A stretch of DNA of 60,176 nt from RGIG5681 sp034180345 (GTDB taxonomy: Bacteria > Bacillota_I > Bacilli_A > Erysipelotrichales > Erysipelotrichaceae). Below, piece by piece: positions 35,097 to 44,903 of this stretch. Position 1 is the stretch's first letter. Every line of letters begins with the position of its first letter. The translations under genes were made by a program, and so were the position numbers. Below the pieces are notes generated by a model, which saw only the letters and a list, made by a program, of their open reading frames with translations, searched no databases and was not told the origin of the DNA. Where the stretch lies: positions 1-60,176 of the forward strand of contig JAXFOQ010000030.1 in assembly GCA_034180345.1 (NCBI GenBank), in the 5' to 3' direction.

Positions 35097-37588
35097 TGGC
35101 AAAGAATAAGATTATAAATAATGATGAAATAATTGTGGATAGTTTAGAAAATATTTTCTCTGATCGTTTCGCAAGATATTCAAAATACATCATTCAAGAT
35201 CGAGCATTACCAGATGCACGAGATGGTTTAAAACCAGTACAAAGACGCATTTTGTATGCGATGCACTATGATGGCAATACCCATGATAAGGCCTATCGCA
35301 AGAGTGCGAAGTCAGTGGGTTTGATTATCGGTAATTTTCACCCCCATGGTGATTCGTCGGTTTATGATGCGATGGTTAGACTTTCACAATGGTGGAAGAA
35401 TAATGAAATTTTAGTTGATATGCACGGTAATAATGGATCTATTGATGATGATGCTGCAGCGGCGATGCGTTATACTGAAGCACGCCTTTCAAAGTTCAGT
35501 TCATTATTATTGAAAGATATTGATTATGCAACGGTATCCTGGGCACCTAATTTTGATGATACCTTATTAGAACCTACGGTATTACCTGCAGAAATACCCT
35601 TACTTCTAATTAATGGTGCCTTAGGTATTGCTACAGGCTATGCTACCGATATTCCTCCACATAATTTAAATGAGGTTATTGATGCTACAATTTATCGTAT
35701 TCATCATCCTGAATGTGAAGTTGAAGAATTATTGGAATTGATTAAGGGACCTGATTTTCCAACGGGAGGTATTATTCAAGGCAAGAATGAATTGATTAAT
35801 GCCTACAAAAAAGGTCGTGGTAAGATTGTTGTTCGCTCTAAGTGTGAGATTGTTCAAAAAAATAATATGTCGCAAATTATTATCACTGAAATTCCCTATG
35901 ATGTCATAAAGGTTAAGTTGGTTAAAGAAATTGATGATCGTCGTTTTGATAAGAAGGTCGATGGCATTAGTGATGTTCGTGATGAAAGCGGTCGTGAAGG
36001 TCTTAAAATTGTTATTGATATTAAAAAAGACTATGACCCAGAATTGATTTTAAAATACTTGTATGCGAATACCAAACTACAAATAAACTATAATTTTAAT
36101 ATGGTGGCCATTGTTGATGAGCGACCTAAATTGATGTCATTAATTGATATTTTAGATAGTTTTATCGCCCATAAAAAAGCAGTGGTATTGAAAAGATCAC
36201 AATTTTTAATGGCTAAAAAACAAGAAAAATGTCATATTCTTGATGGTTTGATTAAGGCTGTTAGTATTATGGATGATGTTATTGAACTTATTAGGCGTTC
36301 TAAGGATAAGGTTGATGCTAAAAATCGTTTGATTGAGGCCTTCTTATTTACCGAACAACAATCAGAGGCAATTGTCAGCCTGCGCTTATACCGTTTAACC
36401 AATACTGATATTAAGGCTTTAAAAGAAGAACACAGCTTACTTACTAAAGAAATATTTGAATTGAAACAAATCATTCAAAATCCAATGATTCTTCAAATGA
36501 CGGTTATTGAAGAATTAAAAGCCGTTAAGGATGAGTTTGGAAAAGAGCGCAAGACAGTAATTGAAGATCAAATCGAGGATGTTAAAATTGATAAGATTGA
36601 AATGATGGTTAATGAACGGGTGATGATCAGTGTTAGCTACGATGGCTATCTTAAAAAAACTTCTTTGAGATCTTTTAATAGTACTGAGGGCATCGGTGGT
36701 ATTAAAGAAGGGGATAAATTAATTGGTTATATGGAAACTGATAGTTTAGATACCTTGTTGTTGATTACTAATCTTGGTAATTACGCCTATCTACCAATTT
36801 ATGAAATTGATGAAGCGAAGTGGAAGGACATTGGTAAACATTTGAATACCTATGTCAAACTTGAAAATAACGAAAAAATTATTGATGTTATTAATGTTAA
36901 GAATTTCAATACCTACGCCTATGTTTTAATGGCTACTAAAAAAGGGATGATTAAGAAGACTCCGCTTGCAGATTTTGTCGTAAGTAGGCATAATAAAACA
37001 TTTACTGCAATGAAATTTAAAACTGATGATGAACTTATTTCGGCAAAAGTAGTTTATGCCCATGATGAGGTAATAGTTATAAGTACCAATTCTTATTGTA
37101 ATTACTACAGCACCGATTTAATCAATGATAGTGGTCTAAAATCATCTGGAATTAGAGCCATTAATCTTGAAAATGGTGATGGTGTTAGCAAGGTTGTCGT
37201 TATTGGTGATCAACAGTATTCTCTGGCATTATTTAGTGATAAGGGGATGAGTAAACGCATAAGATTAAGTGATTTGAAGAAGACTAACCGTGGTTTAAAG
37301 GGCTATCGCTTAAGTAAATATATTAAATCAAATCCTCAATTAGTTAAGGAAGCCTGTATCTGTAAATCATCAGATATTATTACGGCTATGGATAATAATG
37401 ATCTGCTTGAGATTGAACTTAAAAATATTCCGTTTATGGATTTAGATGCCAACTATTCCAATGTCTATTCATTAACTCCTGATTATTGGTTATTAGCTGA
37501 TATTCAAAATGTTAAGATTATAGATTTTCCGATAGATTATAATAAGATGCAAGATCAACAGATAGGAATTTTTGATAATGATGATTAA
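35096..37588 (+). CDS. parC: DNA topoisomerase IV subunit A
   Basis: DNA-cleaving subunit of topoisomerase IV, 830 residues. Catalytic Tyr126 is in AAAMRYTEARL. The helix-4 block HPHGDSSVYDAMVRLSQWW (residues 82-100) has the usual serines; position 91 is Asp where Staphylococcus GrlA has Glu84. The C-terminal beta-pinwheel shows degenerate repeats and no GyrA box (QRRGGKG), supporting ParC. It runs directly on from parE. Confidence 0.93.
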   Translation: MAKNKIINNDEIIVDSLENIFSDRFARYSKYIIQDRALPDARDGLKPVQRRILYAMHYDGNTHDKAYRKSAKSVGLIIGNFHPHGDSSVYDAMVRLSQWWKNNEILVDMHGNNGSIDDDAAAAMRYTEARLSKFSSLLLKDIDYATVSWAPNFDDTLLEPTVLPAEIPLLLINGALGIATGYATDIPPHNLNEVIDATIYRIHHPECEVEELLELIKGPDFPTGGIIQGKNELINAYKKGRGKIVVRSKCEIVQKNNMSQIIITEIPYDVIKVKLVKEIDDRRFDKKVDGISDVRDESGREGLKIVIDIKKDYDPELILKYLYANTKLQINYNFNMVAIVDERPKLMSLIDILDSFIAHKKAVVLKRSQFLMAKKQEKCHILDGLIKAVSIMDDVIELIRRSKDKVDAKNRLIEAFLFTEQQSEAIVSLRLYRLTNTDIKALKEEHSLLTKEIFELKQIIQNPMILQMTVIEELKAVKDEFGKERKTVIEDQIEDVKIDKIEMMVNERVMISVSYDGYLKKTSLRSFNSTEGIGGIKEGDKLIGYMETDSLDTLLLITNLGNYAYLPIYEIDEAKWKDIGKHLNTYVKLENNEKIIDVINVKNFNTYAYVLMATKKGMIKKTPLADFVVSRHNKTFTAMKFKTDDELISAKVVYAHDEVIVISTNSYCNYYSTDLINDSGLKSSGIRAINLENGDGVSKVVVIGDQQYSLALFSDKGMSKRIRLSDLKKTNRGLKGYRLSKYIKSNPQLVKEACICKSSDIITAMDNNDLLEIELKNIPFMDLDANYSNVYSLTPDYWLLADIQNVKIIDFPIDYNKMQDQQIGIFDNDD

Positions 37589-38075
37589 GAGCTTAGTATC
37601 ACCAAAGATGGTGGTTGATAAAATTGAAAATATTGATTTGAAATTTTTAAAAAATAGTGGTATTACAACCTTATTTTTAGATATTGACAATACTTTAGTA
37701 CCATATTATGAAGCTAGACCTGATCAACATTGTCTTGATATTATCAGTAATTTTATAGCTAATGGCTTTAAAATTATATTAGTATCAAATAATAATAAAG
37801 AAAGAGTTTCAAAATTTGCCGAAGCTTTAGACTTTGATTATTATTACTTCAGTTTGAAACCACTACCTTTTACTTATCGCAAGATTTTAAAAAAACACCA
37901 GCTAAATGTTTGGGAAGTGACGGCTATTGGTGATCAAATATTAACAGATATCATTGGTGCTAATCACCTAAATATTTTTACCATCTATGTTGAACCGATT
38001 GTTCAAAAAGATAGTTTTCATACAGCCATTAATCGTAGAATTGAGAATATCATCAGAAAGAGATATAAGATATGA
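37578..38075 (+). CDS. yqeG: YqeG family HAD phosphatase
   Basis: A 165-residue HAD-superfamily phosphatase, type IIIA. HAD motif I is FLDIDNTLVPYYEARP (about residues 32-47), motif II is ILVSNNNKER, and motif III/IV VTAIGDQILTDIIGAN. The physiological substrate is not defined; it always neighbours yqeH. The ATG at 37578 is 9 nt after AGGAA and overlaps the parC end. Another ATG directly follows, so the start may be one codon later. Confidence 0.9.
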   Translation: MMIKSLVSPKMVVDKIENIDLKFLKNSGITTLFLDIDNTLVPYYEARPDQHCLDIISNFIANGFKIILVSNNNKERVSKFAEALDFDYYYFSLKPLPFTYRKILKKHQLNVWEVTAIGDQILTDIIGANHLNIFTIYVEPIVQKDSFHTAINRRIENIIRKRYKI

Positions 38076-39112
38076 AGAAATGTATTGGTTGCGGTGAGAT
38101 CATGCAAAATGAATCACACTTGATTAAAGGCTACAGTTATGACTTTGGTAAAGATTATTGTGAACGATGCTTTAGATTGATTCACTATAATGATTTAACC
38201 TTAGATTTAAAAGAGGCAATTTTACCTAAGGATGTTTTTGCGATGCTTAAAGATCTTGATGATGTGTTTGTGTTAGTAGTTGATGTATTGAATATTGAAG
38301 CGGCATTTAAAGATGATTTATTGGCATTTTTAAAGCATAAGCATTTAATACTATTGATTTCAAAATGTGATTTACTACCTAAAACATTAAATTATGCTAA
38401 ATTTGAAAATAATTTAATTAATTATTTAAGAGATAAATTGGTTGATATTGATGTTTTAGATTTAATTTTAAGTTCTAAAAATGATTATAATTTTAAGAGA
38501 TTGTTTGAAGATACTTTAAAAAGACATCATATTAATAAAGTTTGTTTTATCGGTAACAGTAATGCTGGTAAAAGCAGCTTAATCAATAAATTGCTAGCCA
38601 ATAACAAGTTGACAACTTCTTATTTTTTAACAACAACCTTAGCCCTTAATACAATAAAAATTAATGACTATGAACTTGTAGATAGTCCTGGTTTTGTTGA
38701 TGAAAATAATATTTATATGACTTTGAATAAGGCAGAACTACAAAAAATAATAATAAAAAAAGCAATTAAACCAAAGGTTTATCAATTGTATGAACCTCAA
38801 AGTTATTTTATTGATGCCTTGGTTAGGATTGATGCCTTTGCAAAAAATAATGCTTCTATTATTTTTTATGTTAATAATGATTTATATTTGCACCGTACTC
38901 ATTTTGATAATGGTGATCGCTATCAAGCAGCTCATTTTAATAATATAATTTTTAATGAAGACGATCTTATTGAACATAAATTTGTAATTAATGGTGAAAA
39001 TAATGATATTATTATTGACGGTCTAGGTTTTATCAGTGTTAAAAATATTGATCAACTTATAATTACGACTAATCGTAAAATTGGAGTATTTAAAAGAAAG
39101 GGGATGTTCTAA
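38072..39112 (+). CDS. yqeH: Ribosome biogenesis GTPase YqeH
   Basis: Circularly permuted GTPase for 30S assembly, 346 residues. The N-terminal zinc finger CIGCGE..C..CF (residues 4-39) is intact. The permuted order is SKCDLLP (G4, about 110), P-loop FIGNSNAGKSSLINKL (about 157-172), then DSPG (G3). The C-terminal domain ends FKRKGMF. It is the core of the conserved yqeG-yqeH-yhbY-yqeK-rsfS cluster; aroE, which lies between yqeH and yhbY in Bacillus, is missing. Confidence 0.94.
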   Translation: MKKCIGCGEIMQNESHLIKGYSYDFGKDYCERCFRLIHYNDLTLDLKEAILPKDVFAMLKDLDDVFVLVVDVLNIEAAFKDDLLAFLKHKHLILLISKCDLLPKTLNYAKFENNLINYLRDKLVDIDVLDLILSSKNDYNFKRLFEDTLKRHHINKVCFIGNSNAGKSSLINKLLANNKLTTSYFLTTTLALNTIKINDYELVDSPGFVDENNIYMTLNKAELQKIIIKKAIKPKVYQLYEPQSYFIDALVRIDAFAKNNASIIFYVNNDLYLHRTHFDNGDRYQAAHFNNIIFNEDDLIEHKFVINGENNDIIIDGLGFISVKNIDQLIITTNRKIGVFKRKGMF

Positions 39113-39399
39113 TGCTTAGTGGAAAACAAAAAAGATACTTAAGATCTTTAGGGAATAATTTAAAAGCTATTGTCATTATCGGTAAGGATAACCTTACTTA
39201 TAATATATTTAATAGCTTGGAGGGAGCCTTAAAAGCTCATGAATTGGTGAAGGTGAGTTTACTTAAGACCTGTGATTTGGATGTTAGGGAAGTGGCGATA
39301 GAGTTGGCTGCCAACACTAGTAGTGAAGTGGTTCAAATTATTGGTAGAACGATAATTTTATATAAACAAAGTAAGGATAGAAAGATTACTTTACCATGA
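39112..39399 (+). CDS. yhbY: Ribosome assembly RNA-binding protein YhbY
   Basis: CRM-domain RNA-binding protein of 95 residues associated with pre-50S particles. LSGKQKRYLRSLGNNLKAIVIIGK is the family N-terminus, with the GxxG-like loop replaced by IGKDNLT; IGRTIILYKQSKDRK closes it. It starts in the yqeH stop codon (TAATG). In Bacillus nadD would follow; here yqeK follows directly, with a 4-nt overlap. Confidence 0.94.
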   Translation: MLSGKQKRYLRSLGNNLKAIVIIGKDNLTYNIFNSLEGALKAHELVKVSLLKTCDLDVREVAIELAANTSSEVVQIIGRTIILYKQSKDRKITLP

Positions 39400-39962
39400 A
39401 GTTGACCTTTGAAAATTTCAAATTATTAGATGAGGCTGAACAAAAATATTTAATTGATCATGATTATTATCGTTTTAATGAAATGCTTGTTGGTGTTTTA
39501 AGTGAGTATCGTTATCAACATTCGATTGAAGTGGCAAAGCTTGCGGAATCTTTGGCAATTAAATATTCAATCCCTGCTAATAAGGCATATATTGCTGGTA
39601 TTCTTCATGATTGCACCAAGGAATGGCCTAAAGAAGCAACCAACAATTACATGAAGGAATATGATAGTGATAAATTAATTATGCCAAGTGTTATTCATCA
39701 TCAATTTACAGCTTATCGTTATCTAAAAAAGATGCTTAATTTAGACGAAGATATTTTATTGGCAATTAGAAATCATACAACCGGTGATGATGAAGGTATT
39801 TTAAGTAAGATTATCTATCTTGCGGATAAGTGTGAACCAACCAGAAAATATGATAATAAATCTTTAAGAGAGCTGGCATTTATCAATTTGAATCAAGCCT
39901 TTATTATGGCTAAAAAAGAAGTTGCGGAGGTAGTGAATGGAAAAGTTAAAAATAGTATATAA
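39396..39962 (+). CDS. yqeK: YqeK, HD-domain diadenosine tetraphosphatase
   Basis: HD-domain hydrolase of 188 residues; family members split Ap4A symmetrically to two ADP. Metal-binding residues: the first His in YQHSIEVAKLAESLA, HD in AGILHDCTKEWP (about residues 68-79), HH in SVIHHQFTAY and the Asp in ADKCEP. It often follows or is fused to nadD, which is absent here. It overlaps rsfS by 26 nt. Confidence 0.93.
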   Translation: MKLTFENFKLLDEAEQKYLIDHDYYRFNEMLVGVLSEYRYQHSIEVAKLAESLAIKYSIPANKAYIAGILHDCTKEWPKEATNNYMKEYDSDKLIMPSVIHHQFTAYRYLKKMLNLDEDILLAIRNHTTGDDEGILSKIIYLADKCEPTRKYDNKSLRELAFINLNQAFIMAKKEVAEVVNGKVKNSI

Positions 39963-40278
39963 AGCAATAGATGATAAGATGGGTTTAGATATCAAAATTA
40001 TTGATTTTAGAAATTTCAGCCCGCTATTTGACTATTTTGTAATTGCATCAGCCACTTCATTTAGAAATGCCAAGGCAATTGTTGAAAATGTTATTGATGA
40101 AATTTCAAAGGAATACAGCGATGATCTTAAGGCAGAATATACCAATGACAGCAAGTGGCTTTTGGTTAGAATGCAGGATATTGTTGTTCATGTATTTGTC
40201 GGTGATGAACGACAAAATTATAATTTAGAGAAGTTGTGGAAGGATTTGCCGTTAATTGAAACGGAGGAATGGCGATGA
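39937..40278 (+). CDS. rsfS: Ribosomal silencing factor RsfS
   Basis: Binds L14 and blocks subunit joining in starvation. 113 residues with the family block DYFVIASATSFRNAKAIVEN (about 28-47) and the C-terminal WLLVRMQDIVVHVFVGDERQ, with YNLEKLWKD after it. The last part of yqeK provides GGAGG for its ATG. It overlaps mtnN by 4 nt. Confidence 0.95.
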   Translation: MEKLKIVYKAIDDKMGLDIKIIDFRNFSPLFDYFVIASATSFRNAKAIVENVIDEISKEYSDDLKAEYTNDSKWLLVRMQDIVVHVFVGDERQNYNLEKLWKDLPLIETEEWR

Positions 40279-40970
40279 TTGGGATTATTGCGGCGTTGGA
40301 TGAAGAAGTTCTGGCATTAAAGGATAAACTTAGCTACATTGAAGAATATAAGATTAGTGGACAATCTTTCATTCTTGGCAAAATTGATGATTATGACATC
40401 GTTTTAGCTAAAAGTGGGGTTGGTAAAGTTTGTGCTGCCATATGTGTTACTCTGATGAATGATTATTTTGATCTTGAATATATCATTAACATCGGTTCTT
40501 GTGGCGCCTTAAAGGAAGAAATTGATGTAAGAAGTGTTGTTGTTGCGAATAAAGTTGCCTTTTATGATGTTAATGTTCCTGATTGGGAAATGAGTTTTGA
40601 TAGTCCGAATATTTCTTTTCCAACCGATGAAAAAATGTTTAAACACGCTTTAAAAATCAGTGAAAATAAGGCCTTTCTAGGACCTATGGTCAGTGGTGAT
40701 AGTTTTATTTATCTCAAAGAGGAAGTCGATAGAATTAAGAGTTTTTTTCCAGAGGCACTTGCGGTTGAAATGGAGGCTGGAAGTATTGCTAAAAGTTGTA
40801 ATATTTTAAATATTCCATCGCTTATTATCAGAGGGGTAAGTGATAATACCACTAGAGATGATAGCCATTTAGATTTTGAAGTATATTTAAAAGAAGCTGC
40901 CTTAAATAGTGCTAATTTTACTGTTGATTTTATCAAAACTTTTAATAACTGCGGTGATGAACATGATTAA
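40275..40970 (+). CDS. mtnN: 5'-methylthioadenosine/S-adenosylhomocysteine nucleosidase
   Basis: Cleaves adenine from MTA and SAH, recycling products of SAM use. MIGIIAALDEEVLALKD at the N-terminus, the catalytic Glu in MVSGDSFI..AVEMEAGSIA and the Asp in RGVSDNTTRDD are visible. I use the ATG at 40275: GGAGG at 40263-40267 is 7 nt upstream, while the ATG at 40269 is too close. That gives 231 residues. It overlaps rsfS by ATGA. Confidence 0.94.
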   Translation: MIGIIAALDEEVLALKDKLSYIEEYKISGQSFILGKIDDYDIVLAKSGVGKVCAAICVTLMNDYFDLEYIINIGSCGALKEEIDVRSVVVANKVAFYDVNVPDWEMSFDSPNISFPTDEKMFKHALKISENKAFLGPMVSGDSFIYLKEEVDRIKSFFPEALAVEMEAGSIAKSCNILNIPSLIIRGVSDNTTRDDSHLDFEVYLKEAALNSANFTVDFIKTFNNCGDEHD

Positions 40971-41463
40971 AAAATGGTATCAGTTAAGTTATATCAATAA
41001 ACGCGATTGGTTATTGGAAAATCTAGAGAAATTAAAAATTAGTAGTCCAGAAGCAATTTTAATTATGCTTATTGATTATTATAATAGTAATAATATTAAA
41101 ATTAGTGATGAAGATATAATTAGGAAGATGGCTATTAATCAACTTAAACTTAATAAATTATTAGAGTCATTGTGTGTTAAAGGCTATTTGCGTATTGAAA
41201 CAAAAAGAGGTTTAAAATTTGATTTAAGCCCTTTATATGAAACAAAGTTTGAAGCTGAACATAAGGTTGATAAAAGTATTATTGAACTTTTTGAAAGTGA
41301 ATTTTCAAAACCCTTATCCCGCCATGATTTTGAGAAAATTAATGAATTTGTGAATAATTATCCTAAAAATAGAATTATTAAAGCCTTGCAGCTAGCGATT
41401 GCCTATAATAAACCTAATACAGCATATGTTGAAACCATCCTTAAAAACGAATTAAAAAAATGA
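40963..41463 (+). CDS. dnaD: DnaD-domain replication protein
   Basis: DnaD-like helicase-loading or replication-restart protein. N-terminal winged-helix (about residues 1-85) and a C-terminal DDBH2 domain (PLSRHDFEKINEFVNNYP, then IIKALQLAIAYNKPNTAYVETILKN). 166 residues, shorter than Bacillus DnaD (232). The start is uncertain: an in-frame ATG at 40957 is also possible. It overlaps mtnN and, by 4 nt, nth, as in the Bacillus dnaD-nth pair. Confidence 0.85.
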   Translation: MIKKWYQLSYINKRDWLLENLEKLKISSPEAILIMLIDYYNSNNIKISDEDIIRKMAINQLKLNKLLESLCVKGYLRIETKRGLKFDLSPLYETKFEAEHKVDKSIIELFESEFSKPLSRHDFEKINEFVNNYPKNRIIKALQLAIAYNKPNTAYVETILKNELKK

Positions 41464-42092
41464 ATGATAAGTGTAAATATATAAGTGAGCAGTTAGATTT
41501 GATGTTTCCAGATGCTCATTGTGAGTTGATTTATCGTAATGCTTTTGAACTTTTATGTGCTGTTGCCTTAAGTGCACAGACTACCGATATTGCTGTTAAT
41601 CGTGTAACACCAAAATTGTTTGCAACCTTTCCTGATGTATATTCGATGGCTAGGGCTGATATTATTGATATTCAAGCATTAATTAAAAGCATTGGTCTAT
41701 ATCGCAATAAGGCTAATAATTTGAAGAATATGGCTATTGATATTGTTGAGAAATTTAATGGTATTGTGCCTGATAATCATCAAGATTTAACTAGTCTAAG
41801 CGGTGTTGGTAATAAGACGGCTAGTGTAGTCTTGGCTGAGTTTTATCATTTTCCTACCTTCGCTGTCGATACGCATGTATCGCGAATTGCTAAGCGCTTA
41901 GGTCTTGCCAAGGAAAAGGATGGTCCTGATCTTATTTCGCTTAAATTAAGGCGTAAATTTGATCGTCATTTATGGATTAAATTACATCATCAAATGATTT
42001 TTTTTGGTAGATATAAATGTCATGCCAGAAAGCCCGAATGCTGTGCTTGTCCATTTTATTCAATGTGTAAAGAATTAAATAAGAGTTATTAA
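41460..42092 (+). CDS. nth: Endonuclease III
   Basis: Base-excision glycosylase/AP lyase for oxidised pyrimidines. HhH motif LSGVGNKTASVVLAEFY (about residues 111-127) with the catalytic Lys, then catalytic Asp in AVDTHVSR. The C-terminal 4Fe-4S loop is complete: C-6-C-2-C-5-C in CHARKPECCACPFYSMC. 210 residues, full length. It follows dnaD and converges on ponA. Confidence 0.96.
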   Translation: MNDKCKYISEQLDLMFPDAHCELIYRNAFELLCAVALSAQTTDIAVNRVTPKLFATFPDVYSMARADIIDIQALIKSIGLYRNKANNLKNMAIDIVEKFNGIVPDNHQDLTSLSGVGNKTASVVLAEFYHFPTFAVDTHVSRIAKRLGLAKEKDGPDLISLKLRRKFDRHLWIKLHHQMIFFGRYKCHARKPECCACPFYSMCKELNKSY

Positions 42093-42121
42093 AAAAGGAA
42101 TGAAATTAATCATTCCTTTTT
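42093..42121. terminator. Bidirectional terminator between nth and ponA
   Basis: AAAAGGAATGA pairs with TCATTCCTTTT around AATTAA; it directly follows the nth stop and includes the first bases of the ponA stop codon. Confidence 0.85.
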
Positions 42122-44903
42122 AGTAACATTGTCCACTATCTTCATCCAATTTTTGATTTACAGGACAGTGAACTTTTTTTGTGATAATAACATCCAGTAA
42201 TAATTTTCTTTTTTTTGATTCACGAATACTTTCGCTACTTCCAGTTTTATCAATACCTTCAAACATTATTTTAGTACCAGCATTTGTTTTAGAGTACTTA
42301 TGAATAATACTGATATTGATATTATTTTCATTAGCCCAATTCTTGACAAATTCTTCAGTAGAATTGGCATTAGGGTAGTTAATGGTAACTTGTTTATCTT
42401 CGACAAGGAAGTCGTTACAAATTTCTTTAGAATTTATTTCTTTATTTTGATAGCCATAGTAGCCACAAATACTAACCTTAGAACCTGGCTCTAAATTAAT
42501 ACCTAAGTTGGTACTGTTACTTTCTGATATTACATTTTTAACGGTTTGTCCATTAACATTAATTCTAGCCTTATATCTTATTGGGCCAAAAACCCACGAA
42601 TAATCAAATATTCTTTTACCTGTATAGCCACTGCCAATATCCATACTAGCACTAGCTACTTTTAATTTATCAGGATTTGGATATGCTTCCCAATTTAATT
42701 TAACATTACCACTATTATCAATACTAGAATTAAAGTTATTAATTCTTTCAACTGTTAATTGTTCAGGAGCTACTAAACTAGCAAATTTAGTTGCGATATA
42801 ACCGTTGGCAATATATTTATTGTCCATACCACTTATTGTTGAAGCGTAAGGGTAGGTACCGAGGATATGTGTTATTGAAGTAACATCATTAGGAGGGGTA
42901 ATACTGTGATTTAATTCTTCATTAGCACCCAATGAACTTAAGATTAATTCAGCTGCACGACCAGATAAATTTAACGAACTCTTATATTCATCGAAGTAAG
43001 TATCTTTACCTTTAACAGCTTTCTCGTATCCAGTCCAAACTGCTACGGTATAATCAGCATCACTGGCAACAACCCAAATATCCTTACTTGCACCATCAGG
43101 AATATCGTATTCAGCACCTTCTTCGCCCCAGTTACTTGTACCTGATTTTGCATAGATTGTATTATTGAAACCACCCAATGTTGAATAAGCCCAACTGGTA
43201 GTACCGTTTAAAACATTGTTTTTAAGCAGTTCTGTTGTTTGAAAGGCAGCAGCAGGGGATAAGGTCCTGACACCTTCATATGTTGGTGTTAGTGGTGTTC
43301 TGCCGTCAGCATAGATGATTTTCTTAATTGTGTGCGGTTTGTGATATACACCACCACCAACAATGGCTGCCTGTGCAGCTGCTTGCTGCATAACGGTTAC
43401 TTCAAGAGTTGAACCACCGATGGCATATTGAACATTGAAGTTTTCATCATTTACTTGATTGTATCCCATTTTATTTAAGTAACTGATAACTTCTTCATTT
43501 GAAGTTTTATCAATTACTTCTTGAAGGGTATTGATGGCTACGGTATTCAAAGATTGAGCAACAGCGCTTTTAAGAGTTAATTGTCCTTCGTAAGTTCCTG
43601 TTACATTACCAATCATTATATCGGTTCCCTTGTAGAAGGTTGGTTTATCATTAACCACATGACTGGTTGACCAACCTAATTTTTCAAAGGCCAGTGGGTA
43701 TTCGAGAATAGTTTTAATTGAAGATCCTGGTTGTTTGAATTGGTCGGTTGCATGATTCAATAGCAAGGCACCGCCCTTGGCGTAGTTTCTACCACCTAAA
43801 ATACCGACAACAGCACCAGTATAATTATCAATCGCTACACTGGCATTTTGAATTAATTCATCAGGGTAAGAAACATAGTCATTATGACCATTAGCTTGAA
43901 TGGTATCCATTGTTTTTTGAACCTCTGGTTTCATATGAGTGTAGATGTTCATTGAGGTTGTATAAGGTGAAATACCTGTTATTTTTTCAGCCTCAGCAAT
44001 AACGACATCAATGTAGGCTTGATATTGGTTACCATTATCACTATTGGAATTTTTATAAGGATTAGCCAATAAATCTTCAACTTTGATTGACTTAGCTAAT
44101 TTATATTCTTTATCACTGATATAGCCGTGTAGTTTCATCAAGTAAAGTACATTATCTCTTCTTGAGGTTGCGGCATCTAAATAATTAAAAGGGTTGTAAT
44201 AATAAGGAGAATTTACAGTACCTACTAAAAGGGCAACTTCTGAGATATTTAATTCGGAAGTATTTTTATTGAAATAATATCTTGCGGCATTTTCAACACC
44301 ACGACCATTGGCACCATAATTCATTTTATTAATGTATAATTCAATGATATTTTTCTTACTGATATTTTTTTCTAATTCCATCGCCAATGATATTTCTTGG
44401 AATTTTCTTTTAATTCCTTCTTTACCACTAACAGCAGCCTCAACTCCAGCACTATCATCGGTGAAATAACTATTTTTAACAAGTTGCATTGTGAAGGTTG
44501 AACCACCACTTAAACCGCCACCTCTTCTGGTGATAATACCGATAATATTATCAAGGAAAGATTTGGTAAAACGCGATAAGTCAAAACCGTTGTGGACAAA
44601 AAAGCGTGAATCTTCAGTTGCAACAAAACTATCGATAAGTGAGTTGGGCATTGCCGCATATTTGACATTATCTCTTGAAATAGCACCGACAGTGGCGATT
44701 AATTTATCGTTTTGATCAAATATTTTTGAACTTTGAGAATTATCAAACTTAGCCACATCAAATTGAGGTCTGCTTTCTAAAATGTTCATAAGCAAGACTA
44801 AAGCAACCAATAATCCAACAAAGCCGATGCCAACGATTGTTGAAACAATTGCTGCCCCAATTTTGACACCGTTTATTTTTTTCTTTGGTTTTTTATTTTC
44901 CAT
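42120..44903 (-). CDS. ponA: Class A penicillin-binding protein 1A
   Basis: Bifunctional peptidoglycan synthase anchored by an N-terminal TM (about residues 17-40 after a Lys-rich tail). The GT51 transglycosylase has the catalytic Glu in FVATEDSRFF and GGSTFTMQLVKN. The transpeptidase has SSIK (SxxK), SLN (SxN) and KSGT. 927 residues from the ATG at 44903, chosen because GGAGGAAC lies just upstream. The C-terminal 230 residues form extra extracellular domains with two Cys pairs, ending in CPVNQKL..QCY. It overlaps recU by 11 nt. Confidence 0.94.
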   Translation of the reverse strand: MENKKPKKKINGVKIGAAIVSTIVGIGFVGLLVALVLLMNILESRPQFDVAKFDNSQSSKIFDQNDKLIATVGAISRDNVKYAAMPNSLIDSFVATEDSRFFVHNGFDLSRFTKSFLDNIIGIITRRGGGLSGGSTFTMQLVKNSYFTDDSAGVEAAVSGKEGIKRKFQEISLAMELEKNISKKNIIELYINKMNYGANGRGVENAARYYFNKNTSELNISEVALLVGTVNSPYYYNPFNYLDAATSRRDNVLYLMKLHGYISDKEYKLAKSIKVEDLLANPYKNSNSDNGNQYQAYIDVVIAEAEKITGISPYTTSMNIYTHMKPEVQKTMDTIQANGHNDYVSYPDELIQNASVAIDNYTGAVVGILGGRNYAKGGALLLNHATDQFKQPGSSIKTILEYPLAFEKLGWSTSHVVNDKPTFYKGTDIMIGNVTGTYEGQLTLKSAVAQSLNTVAINTLQEVIDKTSNEEVISYLNKMGYNQVNDENFNVQYAIGGSTLEVTVMQQAAAQAAIVGGGVYHKPHTIKKIIYADGRTPLTPTYEGVRTLSPAAAFQTTELLKNNVLNGTTSWAYSTLGGFNNTIYAKSGTSNWGEEGAEYDIPDGASKDIWVVASDADYTVAVWTGYEKAVKGKDTYFDEYKSSLNLSGRAAELILSSLGANEELNHSITPPNDVTSITHILGTYPYASTISGMDNKYIANGYIATKFASLVAPEQLTVERINNFNSSIDNSGNVKLNWEAYPNPDKLKVASASMDIGSGYTGKRIFDYSWVFGPIRYKARINVNGQTVKNVISESNSTNLGINLEPGSKVSICGYYGYQNKEINSKEICNDFLVEDKQVTINYPNANSTEEFVKNWANENNINISIIHKYSKTNAGTKIMFEGIDKTGSSESIRESKKRKLLLDVIITKKVHCPVNQKLDEDSGQCY

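Noticed and set aside
35336..35400. ParC Asp91 (Glu in Staphylococcus) as a quinolone-resistance mutation
   Set aside because: Glu to Asp is conservative and probably natural variation; the key serine is unchanged.
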